Shown: positions 21,122-28,998 of the stretch, piece by piece | How the letters are laid out: every line of letters starts with the position of its first letter | How positions within the stretch are numbered: the stretch's first letter is position 1 | Assembly: GCF_001937665.1 (NCBI RefSeq) | Contig: NZ_MSKL01000008.1 | Span: 98,123-162,122 of the forward strand | Reading direction: 5' to 3' | Length of the DNA: 64,000 nucleotides | Source: Actinomyces oris | GTDB lineage: Bacteria > Actinomycetota > Actinomycetes > Actinomycetales > Actinomycetaceae | Notes under the pieces: generated by a model | The model's database searches: none | What the model was told of the DNA's origin: nothing | The model's input: only the letters and a program-made list of their open reading frames with translations | Made by a program: the position numbers and the translations under genes

Positions 21122-21195
21122 GCCTCCGTAGCCCAATTGGCAGAGGCATCCGACTCAAAATCGGAGTGTTGTGGGTTCGAGTCCCACCGGAGGTA
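21122..21195 (+). tRNA. tRNA-Leu(CAA) with a short (class I-like) variable loop
   Basis: Cloverleaf of 74 nt. The acceptor is GCCTCCG/CGGAGGT (terminal G-U pair) with discriminator A73. The D arm, GCC with an 11-nt loop AATTGGCAGA-type, is like tRNA-Leu. The anticodon stem is TCCGA/TCGGA with loop CTCAAAA, so the anticodon is CAA (reads UUG). The variable loop is only GTGTT, not the long arm expected of tRNA-Leu. The T arm is GTGGG-TTCGAGT-CCCAC. CCA is not encoded. A strong terminator follows at 21208. Confidence 0.9.
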
Positions 21196-21207
21196 CTCAT
21201 GACTGAA

Positions 21208-21241
21208 GGGGGCTCCCACCATCTGGTGGGAGCCCCCTTTT
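21208..21241 (+). terminator. intrinsic terminator after tRNA-Leu(CAA)
   Basis: A perfect 13-bp stem GGGGGCTCCCACC / GGTGGGAGCCCCC with loop ATCT is followed by TTTT. It begins 13 nt after the tRNA. It also lies 3' of pyk on the other strand, where the T-run is poor. Confidence 0.9.
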
Positions 21242-21253
21242 CAGCGGTGATGC

Positions 21254-22684
21254 TCAGATCTTGTAGTCACCCGTCTCACCGACGGTGTGGACGCGGATCG
21301 AGTTGGTCGAGCCAGGCGTGCCCGGAGGCATGCCGGCCACGATGACGACAGTGTCCCCGGGCTGGGCCAGGTGCTTGTCCTGAAGGATCTCATCGACCTG
21401 GGCCACCATCTCGTCAGTGTGCTCGACCTCGGGCACCTCGTAGCACTGCACGCCCCAGGAGACGGCGAGCTGGTTGCGTGTCTCATGCAGCGGGGTGAAG
21501 GCCAGCAGCGGAAGCGGAGAGCGCAGACGCGACAGGCGTCGGGCGGTGTCTCCGGACTGGGTGAAGGTCACCAGGTAGGTGACATCGAGGTGCTCACCCA
21601 TCTCGGCGGCAGCGCGGGTCAGAGCCCCACCGCGCGTCTGCGGGTAGGAGCCCAGGCCGGGGATGCGCTCCCCTCCGTGCTCCTCGACGTTCTCGATAAT
21701 GCTGGCCATGGTGCGCACGGCCTCGATGGGGTAGGCACCCACGGAGGTCTCACCGGAGAGCATGACGGCGTCAGCGCCGTCGAGAATCGCGTTGGCGCAG
21801 TCGGAGGCCTCAGCCCGAGTCGGCCGCGGGTTCTGAATCATGGACTCCAGGACCTGGGTGGCCACGATGACCGGCTTGGCCTGGCGACGAGCCAGCTCGA
21901 TGGCACGCTTCTGCACCAGCGGAACGGCCTCCAGGGGCATCTCCACACCGAGGTCACCGCGGGCCACCATGATGCCGTCAAAGGTGGAGACGATGTCGAA
22001 GAGGTTCTCCACCGCCTGGGGCTTCTCGATCTTGGCGATGACCGGAATACGCACACCGACCTCGTCCATGATCTCGTGGACGTCCTTGATGTCGTCGGCG
22101 TCGCGCACGAAGGACAGGGCGATGAGATCGGCACCGATCTTGAGGGCCCAGCGCAGGTCCTCGCGGTCCTTCTCGCTGAGGGCCGGGACGGAGACGGCGA
22201 CGCCGGGCAGGTTGATGCCCTTGTTGTTGGAGACGTAGCCGGGCACCTCGACCTTGGTGACAACGTCGGTGTCGGTGACGGCCACGACGCGAACCGCGAC
22301 GTTGCCGTCGTCGATGAGGAGCCGGTCGCCGGGGCGGCAGTCGCCGGGAAGCCCCTTGAAGGTGGTGGAGGCGCGCTTGACGGTGCCGAGGACGTCGTCG
22401 ATGGTGATCGTGAACTCGTCGCCCTTGTTGAGCATGACCTTCTGGTCATCGACGAAACGCCCCAGGCGGATCTTGGGGCCCTGGAGGTCGACCAGGATGG
22501 CGATGGCCCGACCGGAGGCGGCGGCTGCCTCGCGGATGCGGGCAATGACCTCCTCCTGGTCCTCGGCGCGACCGTGGGAGCGGTTGATGCGCGCCACGTT
22601 CATGCCGGCGTCCACGAGCGCTTGCACCTGCTCGGGGGAGTCAGTAGCGGGTCCGAGGGTACATACGATCTTGGCTCTACGCAT
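21254..22684 (-). CDS. pyk: pyruvate kinase
   Basis: Final ATP-forming step of glycolysis (PEP + ADP to pyruvate + ATP), 476 residues. Motifs: MRRAKIVCTLGPATDSPEQ at the N-terminus, substrate/ADP site NRSHGRAEDQ (Ser in place of the usual NFSHG first position), the family signature IAKIEKPQAVEN with the catalytic Lys, MVARGDLGVEMP, and SGETSVGAYP. It is downstream of lgt with a 125-bp gap on the same strand. Confidence 0.97.
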   Translation of the reverse strand: MRRAKIVCTLGPATDSPEQVQALVDAGMNVARINRSHGRAEDQEEVIARIREAAAASGRAIAILVDLQGPKIRLGRFVDDQKVMLNKGDEFTITIDDVLGTVKRASTTFKGLPGDCRPGDRLLIDDGNVAVRVVAVTDTDVVTKVEVPGYVSNNKGINLPGVAVSVPALSEKDREDLRWALKIGADLIALSFVRDADDIKDVHEIMDEVGVRIPVIAKIEKPQAVENLFDIVSTFDGIMVARGDLGVEMPLEAVPLVQKRAIELARRQAKPVIVATQVLESMIQNPRPTRAEASDCANAILDGADAVMLSGETSVGAYPIEAVRTMASIIENVEEHGGERIPGLGSYPQTRGGALTRAAAEMGEHLDVTYLVTFTQSGDTARRLSRLRSPLPLLAFTPLHETRNQLAVSWGVQCYEVPEVEHTDEMVAQVDEILQDKHLAQPGDTVVIVAGMPPGTPGSTNSIRVHTVGETGDYKI

Positions 22685-22809
22685 GGGTTCAGAATACGGG
22701 ACTCCCGGCCCTGTGCACGAGGACGAATCCCGTCACTCGTCAGGTTGCGACCATCCTCACCCGGTTCTCCGCCGCCTCAGTGACGGGCCGGTCCCCGATG
22801 ATTCAGTCC

Positions 22810-23847
22810 CTACAACACATCCGTCTGGTCCGGAACGGCCGACGCCACGGCCGCGGATTCTGACGGCGAGACGCCTTCAGGCGAGTCGTCCTCAGCGGAG
22901 TCGTCCTCCTCACGCTCCGAGCGCCCCTTCCTCGCTCCGCGCCCCGGCCTGTCGATGGCGTCACTGAGGGGACGCCGGGAGGTGAGGGCCAGCCCGATGG
23001 CGCCGACGAGGAAGATGACGATGGAGGTCCACACGTTCAGTCGCAGACCGAGGATCGTCTCGGCCTCATCGATGCGCAGCATCTCGATCCACACCCGGCC
23101 GGCGGTGTAGACCATGAGGTAGATCCACAGCAGTCTCCCGCCCGTGACCCCGCTGCTGGCAACCATCCTTCTCCCGATCCACACCAGAAGGACGGCCCCG
23201 GCCAAGTTCCACAGGGCCTCATAGAGGAAGGTCGGATGAAACAGGGTCCCGGGCGGGTAGGTGGAACCTGCTGGAAGATGAGCGTCGTCGATCCGCAGTC
23301 CCCAGGGCAGAGTCGTCGGGGCGCCGTAGAGCTCCTGGTTGAACCAGTTTCCCAGTCGACCGATCGCCTGAGCGACCAGCAGCGTCGGGGCGACGGCGTC
23401 GGCCAGCGGAGCCACACGCAGGCCACGATGGCGCAGGAGGAGTACCCCGGCCAGGACTCCACCGGCGATGCCTCCCCAGATTCCCAGGCCCCCCTGCCAT
23501 GTCTGGGGGATACGGGACAGGTCTCCGTTGGGGCCGAAGTAGTCGTCGGGTGAGGAGATCACGTGGTAAAGACGAGCACCCACGATTCCAGCGGGGACGG
23601 CCACGATGGCGACATCGAGGACCACCTCCGGCCTGCCTCCTCCGGCCCGGTAGCGTCGGTCCGACCACCACACGGCCACGAAGACCCCGGTGAGAATGCA
23701 CAACGCGTAGGCCCGGACCGGGATGGGCCCGAGGTACCAGACGGCCGAGGACGGGCTCGGTATGCCTGCGGGCAGCACGGCCGCGACCGGCATCGTCAGC
23801 ATTGTTGACATCGTTGGCATCATGGCGGAAAGCGGTGCGACAGGCAC
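22810..23847 (-). CDS. lgt: prolipoprotein diacylglyceryl transferase
   Basis: Membrane enzyme that moves diacylglycerol from phosphatidylglycerol to the lipobox cysteine of prelipoproteins. It has 345 residues and about seven helices. Signature: QAIGRLGNWFNQELYG near residue 160, preceded by VGARLYHVISSPDDY and WQGGLGIWGGI. GTG 23847 abuts the TGA of the TrpC-like gene (TGAGTG), so the two are translationally linked. The true start could be one of several Met codons within the first 20 residues. The C-terminus is an acidic, Ser-rich cytoplasmic tail. Confidence 0.96.
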   Translation of the reverse strand: MPVAPLSAMMPTMSTMLTMPVAAVLPAGIPSPSSAVWYLGPIPVRAYALCILTGVFVAVWWSDRRYRAGGGRPEVVLDVAIVAVPAGIVGARLYHVISSPDDYFGPNGDLSRIPQTWQGGLGIWGGIAGGVLAGVLLLRHRGLRVAPLADAVAPTLLVAQAIGRLGNWFNQELYGAPTTLPWGLRIDDAHLPAGSTYPPGTLFHPTFLYEALWNLAGAVLLVWIGRRMVASSGVTGGRLLWIYLMVYTAGRVWIEMLRIDEAETILGLRLNVWTSIVIFLVGAIGLALTSRRPLSDAIDRPGRGARKGRSEREEDDSAEDDSPEGVSPSESAAVASAVPDQTDVL

Positions 23848-24672
23848 TCAGAGAACCTCTCGATGGGCGGAGGGGATCAGTGCCGGATGGGCGCCGGCGG
23901 CGACCAGCTCGGCGACGAACTGCTGGGGGTCGGTGGAGCGGATGATGGCCTCACCGACGAGGACGACGTCGGCGCCGCAGCGCGCGAAACTCATGACGTC
24001 GTGCGGCCCTCTGACTCCTCCGGCTGCGATCCGCACGACCTGAGGCGGTAGAACGTCAGTGACCTGATCGAACATGCTGCAGTCGACGGCCAGGGTCTCA
24101 GGATCCCGGGTGTCGATGGCGACGATGCAGGCGCCTGCATCAACAGCGGTCAGCGCCTCACGGCGGGTGCGAGCTTCGACGACGGCACCCATCCCCAGGG
24201 AGTGGACCCGCTCGATGAGCCCTTCGAGCACCAGGGTCTCGAGGCGGGCGTCGAGCATGAGCAGATCGGCGCCGTGAGCCCGGGCCTCGTGCACCTGGTA
24301 GGGAGTGACCACCAGGTCGTTGGCGAGGACGGGAAGATCCACCGAGGCCCTGACGGCATCCAGGTCCTTGAGAGAGCCTCGCGTGGCGCTCGGCCCCGTG
24401 ACCACTGAGACGCAGGCGGCACCGCCGGCGGCGTAGAAGCAGGCCAGCATCCCCGGATCCCCAACGCCGCTGAGGTCGGCGAACGTGGCCGTTGAGCGCT
24501 TGACCTCGGCGATCACCGTGACCGCCCGGTCATCGGTGCGCAAGCTGGGCAGGGCACTGATGGCACCGGGGACCAGGCGGGAGGCCTCTCGCAGACTGGA
24601 CAGGGGAACCAGAGAAGCGCGACGGTCGGCGGCCGCCTTGGCCTCGGCCACCATCGCCTCGAACGAGGTCAT
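23848..24672 (-). CDS. TrpC-like (indole-3-glycerol phosphate synthase family) protein lacking catalytic residues
   Basis: 274 residues clearly derived from TrpC: LDAVRASVDLPVL, YQVHEARAHGADLLML, SLGMGAVVEA and GADVVLVGEAII align with actinobacterial IGPS. Of the classic catalytic set, Glu56, Lys58 (AEVKRS) and Glu166 remain. The KDF lysine is Asn118 (ANDL), the NxR asparagine is Asp187 (AIDTRD), and the ESG glutamate is Ala217 (IAAGGV). The SPS motif is TAT. Normal IGPS chemistry is therefore doubtful. Start ATG 24672 (MTSFEAMVAEAK). It lies between hisI (115-bp gap) and lgt (abutting), where actinobacteria often carry trpCBA; no trpB or trpA is in the window. Confidence 0.88.
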   Translation of the reverse strand: MTSFEAMVAEAKAAADRRASLVPLSSLREASRLVPGAISALPSLRTDDRAVTVIAEVKRSTATFADLSGVGDPGMLACFYAAGGAACVSVVTGPSATRGSLKDLDAVRASVDLPVLANDLVVTPYQVHEARAHGADLLMLDARLETLVLEGLIERVHSLGMGAVVEARTRREALTAVDAGACIVAIDTRDPETLAVDCSMFDQVTDVLPPQVVRIAAGGVRGPHDVMSFARCGADVVLVGEAIIRSTDPQQFVAELVAAGAHPALIPSAHREVL

Positions 24673-24787
24673 CACACACCTCCCCGATCTCGCCTGCCGG
24701 CGCTCCGGAAGGGCGCCTGTCTGTATCCATCGTGACGGTCCGAGGCCGTCTGTTGCAAATCGCCAAACCTTGCTGGCCGAGGAGCGG

Positions 24788-25165
24788 TCAGCAGGGACGC
24801 TCTCCCACGTGCGCCCCCAGATCACCACCGGTGAGGAAACAGCTGCGCTCACCGGTGTGGCAGGCCGCTCCGACCTGATCGACCTCGATCAGGAGCGCGT
24901 CGCCATCGCAGTCCAGATGGACGGACTTGACATACTGCGCGTGTCCGGACGTGTCCCCCTTGCGCCAGTACTCACGGCGAGACCGTGACCAGAAAGTCAC
25001 GCGCCCCTCTGCCAGGGTGCGACGAAGCGCTTCATCATCCATCCACCCCACCATGAGGACCTCACGTGAGTCGTGCTGCTGGATAACGGCGCAGACCAGT
25101 CCGTCGGCGTTGCGCTTCAGACGCGCAGAGATCTGAGAATCGAGAGCCACGACTGCATTATGCAC
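24788..25165 (-). CDS. hisI: phosphoribosyl-AMP cyclohydrolase
   Basis: Histidine biosynthesis step 3, opening the adenine ring of PR-AMP. It has 125 residues. Conserved features: [32 protein letters not shown], and the metal-binding stretch [19 protein letters not shown] followed by GERSCF. Start is GTG 25165, 12 bp after the DUF2752 gene. No HisE (PR-ATP pyrophosphatase) is fused or adjacent. Confidence 0.96.
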   Translation of the reverse strand: MHNAVVALDSQISARLKRNADGLVCAVIQQHDSREVLMVGWMDDEALRRTLAEGRVTFWSRSRREYWRKGDTSGHAQYVKSVHLDCDGDALLIEVDQVGAACHTGERSCFLTGGDLGAHVGERPC

Positions 25166-25177
25166 GCGAGGAGCCCC

Positions 25178-25669
25178 TCAGCCCGGAGGTCCGAGCAGCG
25201 GACCGAGGTAGACCCACATGCCGGGCAGGTTGCGCACGAATGCGAAGACAACCAGCGCTGCCCCAAGAAGAATGCCCTCCCCGCCGGTGACGAGCGGCCG
25301 TCGCCGGCCTCGGGCAGATACGAACAACCAGCGCACCACCAGAAGAACCGCCAGCGCCTCCAGCACGAGCGCAAAGGGGTTGTAGCCCATGGCTGCCCAC
25401 AGGTCGCCGTGAATGAGCTCCCGAGTCGCCCTGGTGCCTCCACACAGAGGGCACCACAGCCCCGTGACACGGTGAAACGGGCAGAGGTCGGGAAGCCCCG
25501 GGGAGCTGCGGGGCAGAGTCAGTGCGCGCAACACGATGAGGCCGCCCGGCAAGGTGGGGAGAGCCATCAGAAGGCCCAGTCCTATCTGCCTTCCGAGTCT
25601 CGAGCTCCCACCGGAGCAGTGGTTCGTCTTCGATACATTCTCACAGCAGCCTTCAGACCTAGAGATCAT
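25178..25669 (-). CDS. DUF2752 family membrane protein
   Basis: 163 residues with three predicted helices. The DUF2752 hallmark is CPFHRVTGLWCPLCGGTRA with its cysteine cluster, followed by DLWAAMGYNPFAL. The function of the family is unknown. In actinobacteria it commonly lies between hisF/hisI and trpC, as here. It overlaps the end of the upstream DUF4190-like gene by 11 bp and is followed 12 bp later by hisI, indicating one transcript. Confidence 0.88.
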   Translation of the reverse strand: MISRSEGCCENVSKTNHCSGGSSRLGRQIGLGLLMALPTLPGGLIVLRALTLPRSSPGLPDLCPFHRVTGLWCPLCGGTRATRELIHGDLWAAMGYNPFALVLEALAVLLVVRWLFVSARGRRRPLVTGGEGILLGAALVVFAFVRNLPGMWVYLGPLLGPPG

Positions 25670-26264
25670 TGAAAATCACCATCACGAACAGCATGAAGAA
25701 GCAGGCACTGATAACAGAGCCTATAGCCCCCATCACCACTCCGGCAATCGAAAGTCCCTTATTGGAGGCACGCCCCTCATCGGCCGCGCGCATCCCGTTA
25801 ATCCCCACGATGATCGCCGGCACACCCGGGACAGCGCCTAGATACAAACAGTTCATGAAGATACTCGCAATACCGAGCCCGAGCGCCCATCCACCCAGGG
25901 TGTTGGCCTCATGCCGACGCGGATCGTAGAACGCCCCCCAGGACGCACCCGGACCATATGGCGGGTACGGTCCATAAGGAGCGGACGGATATGACGGATA
26001 GGGGTACTGCTGATGGTAGGGCGGACCGTAAACCTGACTATCAGGCTGCCGGCCAGCCTCTGGATAAGGGGCCATCTGATTTCCCGACACCGCCGGGAAG
26101 GGGTACGACTGCCCACCGGGGTAATCAGTACTGTAGTAGCCGCCCGGAGCCGAAGACGCACCGGAATCGACATGGGAGGCCATGTGAGATCCGGCAAAGT
26201 AGGGTTGAGAACCGGCAGTTCCTTGACGATAAGGATCCGCTTGGTACGGATTCAAGTCACTCAT
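25659..26264 (-). CDS. DUF4190-like membrane protein with Pro/Tyr-rich N-terminus
   Basis: 201 residues. The first about 115 are a disordered Pro/Gly/Tyr/Gln-rich segment (YPYPSYPSAPYGPYPPYG). Two helices follow, in GWALGLGIASIFMNCLY and GLSIAGVVMGAIGSVIS, with the DUF4190 pattern between them (AIIVGINGMRAADEGRASNKG). Start ATG 26264 follows GGGGAGGAATA. A short hairpin GCCTAC/GTAGGC lies 33 bp upstream (26297-26312). Function unknown. Confidence 0.85.
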   Translation of the reverse strand: MSDLNPYQADPYRQGTAGSQPYFAGSHMASHVDSGASSAPGGYYSTDYPGGQSYPFPAVSGNQMAPYPEAGRQPDSQVYGPPYHQQYPYPSYPSAPYGPYPPYGPGASWGAFYDPRRHEANTLGGWALGLGIASIFMNCLYLGAVPGVPAIIVGINGMRAADEGRASNKGLSIAGVVMGAIGSVISACFFMLFVMVIFNDL

Positions 26265-26315
26265 TATTCCTCCCCGAGGATGAAGTGCTGCACGTAGCCT
26301 ACATGAGTAGGCATA

Positions 26316-26570
26316 TCACTCCCCAGGGATGACTTCGCATCTCCATGGGGACAACGCCCCACCAGCCTCGATGCTCATGACCCTCCATGGCCTTCGCGCC
26401 ACCACGCGAGCAGCTGATATTGCTATGACGTAAATGATTCCGGAGTGGAGAACACCGGCATCCGCCAGATCAAGGGCACATCCCTTCAGGCAGTTCTTCT
26501 CGCCGCCCGGATGCCTCCAAGGATTCCCGCCACGTGAGTGGCTGGGCTCGTTGTCATAGTCGTGGCTCAC
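26316..26570 (-). pseudogene. possible decayed HGxxPAAW-type small membrane protein
   Basis: 84 codons from a GTG at 26570, which is preceded by a good GAGGAGAG ribosome site. The start (SHDYDNEPSHSRGGNP) recalls the His-rich N-terminus and HGNxPAAW motif of the small actinobacterial membrane proteins often found beside DUF2752 and trpC. The expected helical part is missing or scrambled, and only VLHSGIIYVIAIS is hydrophobic. It may be a remnant or an unrelated short protein. The rest of 26265-26672 shows no other gene. Confidence 0.35.
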
Positions 26571-26672
26571 GAGCTCTCCTCGGACTTGGCCACATGGGCG
26601 GTCACCAGGACATCAGGTGGTGCCGCTACACCGGCTACACCGCCACCACCCCACAGTCAGTCTCCCATCTTT

Positions 26673-27443
26673 TCAACGCACCGGATGGTGCGCGTCTCGC
26701 AGAGCATTCTTGGCCTCGGCGATGGTCATGACTCCGTAGTGGAACACTGAGGCTGCCAGAACGGCGTCAGCACCATGGTTGGCCGCGGTGACGAAGTCCT
26801 GCGGGCATCCGGCGCCACCGGAGGCGATGAGCGGCACCCGGAGCCGTCGACGAACGGCGTCGATCATCTCGGTGTCGAATCCTTGGGTGACCCCATCTGC
26901 GTCCATGGAGTTCAGGAGGATCTCCCCGGCGCCGAGCTCGGCACCGCGAACCGCCCAGGCGACGGCGTCGATCCCGGTGGAGGTCCGCCCTCCGTGAGTG
27001 GTGACCTCAAAGCCAGAGGCCGTGGAGACACCGGAAGGACACCGACGCGCATCCACTGACAGGACGACCACCTGGTTGCCGAAACGCTGCGCCACCTCCG
27101 TCAACAGCTCGGGACGGTTGATGGCCGCGGTGTTGATGCCGACTTTGTCCGCCCCCGCCCGCAGCAGCTGATCCACATCGTCGACTGAACGTACTCCACC
27201 ACCGACAGTCAGCGGAACGAACACCTGCTCGGCAGTACGGCAGACCACGTCCAGCATGGTGGAACGTCCCTCATGCGAGGCCGAGACGTCTAAGAAGGTG
27301 ATCTCATCAGCCCCCTGAGCGCCGTAGCGGGAGGCCAGCTCCACGGGGTCTCCGGCTTCCTTGAGGCCCTGGAAGTTGACGCCTTTGACGACACGACCGT
27401 CCTTGACGTCCAGGCAGGGAATGATGCGAATGGCAACGCTCAT
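26673..27443 (-). CDS. hisF: imidazole glycerol phosphate synthase, cyclase subunit
   Basis: (Beta-alpha)8-barrel enzyme of histidine synthesis working with HisH, 256 residues. Catalytic Asp residues are present in [18 protein letters not shown] and VVLSVDARR. Phosphate-binding loops GGGVRSVDD and ASGGAG are intact. Its ATG at 27443 overlaps the stop of the upstream FKBP-like gene (ATGA), so it is the last gene of the pupylation operon. HisH and HisA/PriA are not in the window. Confidence 0.97.
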   Translation of the reverse strand: MSVAIRIIPCLDVKDGRVVKGVNFQGLKEAGDPVELASRYGAQGADEITFLDVSASHEGRSTMLDVVCRTAEQVFVPLTVGGGVRSVDDVDQLLRAGADKVGINTAAINRPELLTEVAQRFGNQVVVLSVDARRCPSGVSTASGFEVTTHGGRTSTGIDAVAWAVRGAELGAGEILLNSMDADGVTQGFDTEMIDAVRRRLRVPLIASGGAGCPQDFVTAANHGADAVLAASVFHYGVMTIAEAKNALRDAHHPVR

Positions 27444-28951
27444 GATAGGTCCTTGGGTGTCGGGCCGGTGGAGGTCTGAGGTGTGGCGCTTGAAGCGCTA
27501 CCCGCATGTCCCTCGGCCCCTCCGGGAGCCTGAGCAGGGTCTTTGGCGAGGACGTCAATCACCACGACGACGGGTTCCTTCCCCTGCGCCTGTTCCGCAG
27601 GCAGTGAGAGGACCACCCGTGAGCCGACCGTGATATCAACCAGGTTCTGGGAGACTCCCACCAGCGCGTTGCTCATGTCGAGCTGCTTGGGCGGTTCCTG
27701 GTAACCGAAGGTCGATTTCTCGAGGGGCTGGCCCGTGGCCCAGCTGACCATTGTGGTACGAGCGATGAGACGGTCCTGGGAACCGATCTGAGGGCCGGTG
27801 CCCTTGATGAGGATTTCCGTGGATGCTCGAGTTGGTGCGGGAAGTCCGGCGCTGCTGACGGCGATGGAGCCGTCCTTTCCTTCACTGACGGAGGGGGTGC
27901 CGGCCGCCGGCTGCTTCTCCTCCCCCGTTGCCGTGGTGGGCAGGAGGTCGACGACGGTGATCTTCGTCGTCCTGGAGCCGTCCTCCTCATCGGCCGGTTC
28001 GCGAAGAACGACGCGGGTGCCTTCGCGCTGGCCGGAGACCGCCGCGTTGATGTATTCCCCCACGTCAGGACCGAGCATGCCCTGCCAGAGCTTGTACCCC
28101 TCTTCATTACCCGTCGTGTTGCGCCCGTCGAGACCGGAGAACTGCGAGACCTGCAGGATCACTGGCGTCCCTTCGGAGACCGCGCGCCCCTTCCCGGTCT
28201 CGACGACGTCGGTCAGTACCGAGCTGGGGGCTGACAGGGAGGCGTCGTCGTTCAAGGTGATGGAGGGAGCCGACCCCGATCCGACCCGTCCGTTGACCTT
28301 CAGCAGCTGGCTGAGGGGGGCGTTGCCGTCCAGCACGGTCGACTGGGCCGCGGTGCTGGTACCCGCTCCGTTCCTTCCGGAGACGAGCTTGTTGACGGCC
28401 AGCGGCACCAGGATCATGGCAAGGACGACGACACCGATCAGGCCGACTGCCAGAGGTCCCCTGGGCATACGGCCCAGCGGGCCTCCCAGGGTCGTCCGTC
28501 GCCGCTGCGTCGGTTCTGGTTCCTGCGTCCCGGTGATCGCCTCATCCAGCGGGTGCCCGGGCTCATCAGCCGGATCGTGTCGATCAGCTCGCGCAGGCGG
28601 CATGGGCGCGCTGTGGAGATCATGGCTGCTGACCCGCGGTGCCGCTGACGCAGGCGCGCTGGCCACGGGTCGCCCGCGATGGGAGGAGTTCTGCGTGGGC
28701 ACGGGCGCCCGGCCGGCTGCCTGCGGCTGCCACTGCGGCTGCGCCTCGGTATGAGGCGCCGGCGTGCCGGCTGGGTGGGCACTGGTGGACGGAGTACCGG
28801 CGGGTCGTGTCTGCGCAACAGGTTGGGAATGCGCCGGGAGGTCCTGGGTCAGTGCCTCCTGCTGGGCCTGCTGAGCACGTTCGAGGGCACGGCGCTGCCG
28901 CCGTGTCAGAGGCGTGCCCGCTCCGGGATCCGGGGAGGAGGTAGTACTCAT
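27440..28951 (-). CDS. membrane-anchored protein with two divergent FKBP-like domains
   Basis: About 503 residues. The first about 150 are a disordered, Pro/Ala/Gln-rich cytoplasmic segment. One membrane helix follows ([20 protein letters not shown]). Then come two extracytoplasmic domains of about 120 residues with FKBP-type spacing. The second reads [16 protein letters not shown]..., [33 protein letters not shown]. Key FKBP aromatic residues are poorly kept, so prolyl isomerase activity is uncertain. Start ATG 28951. It follows pafA by 47 bp, the position where other actinobacteria carry an FKBP gene. Confidence 0.72.
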   Translation of the reverse strand: MSTTSSPDPGAGTPLTRRQRRALERAQQAQQEALTQDLPAHSQPVAQTRPAGTPSTSAHPAGTPAPHTEAQPQWQPQAAGRAPVPTQNSSHRGRPVASAPASAAPRVSSHDLHSAPMPPARADRHDPADEPGHPLDEAITGTQEPEPTQRRRTTLGGPLGRMPRGPLAVGLIGVVVLAMILVPLAVNKLVSGRNGAGTSTAAQSTVLDGNAPLSQLLKVNGRVGSGSAPSITLNDDASLSAPSSVLTDVVETGKGRAVSEGTPVILQVSQFSGLDGRNTTGNEEGYKLWQGMLGPDVGEYINAAVSGQREGTRVVLREPADEEDGSRTTKITVVDLLPTTATGEEKQPAAGTPSVSEGKDGSIAVSSAGLPAPTRASTEILIKGTGPQIGSQDRLIARTTMVSWATGQPLEKSTFGYQEPPKQLDMSNALVGVSQNLVDITVGSRVVLSLPAEQAQGKEPVVVVIDVLAKDPAQAPGGAEGHAGSASSATPQTSTGPTPKDLS

Positions 28952-28998
28952 GTTGCGTCTTCCGTCAATCGCCCTGCCAGTGCCGTGAGCCTCACCGT

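Noticed and set aside
21122-21241. Integration (att) site at the tRNA-Leu
   Set aside because: No integrase, no duplicated tRNA 3' end and normal housekeeping genes on both sides.
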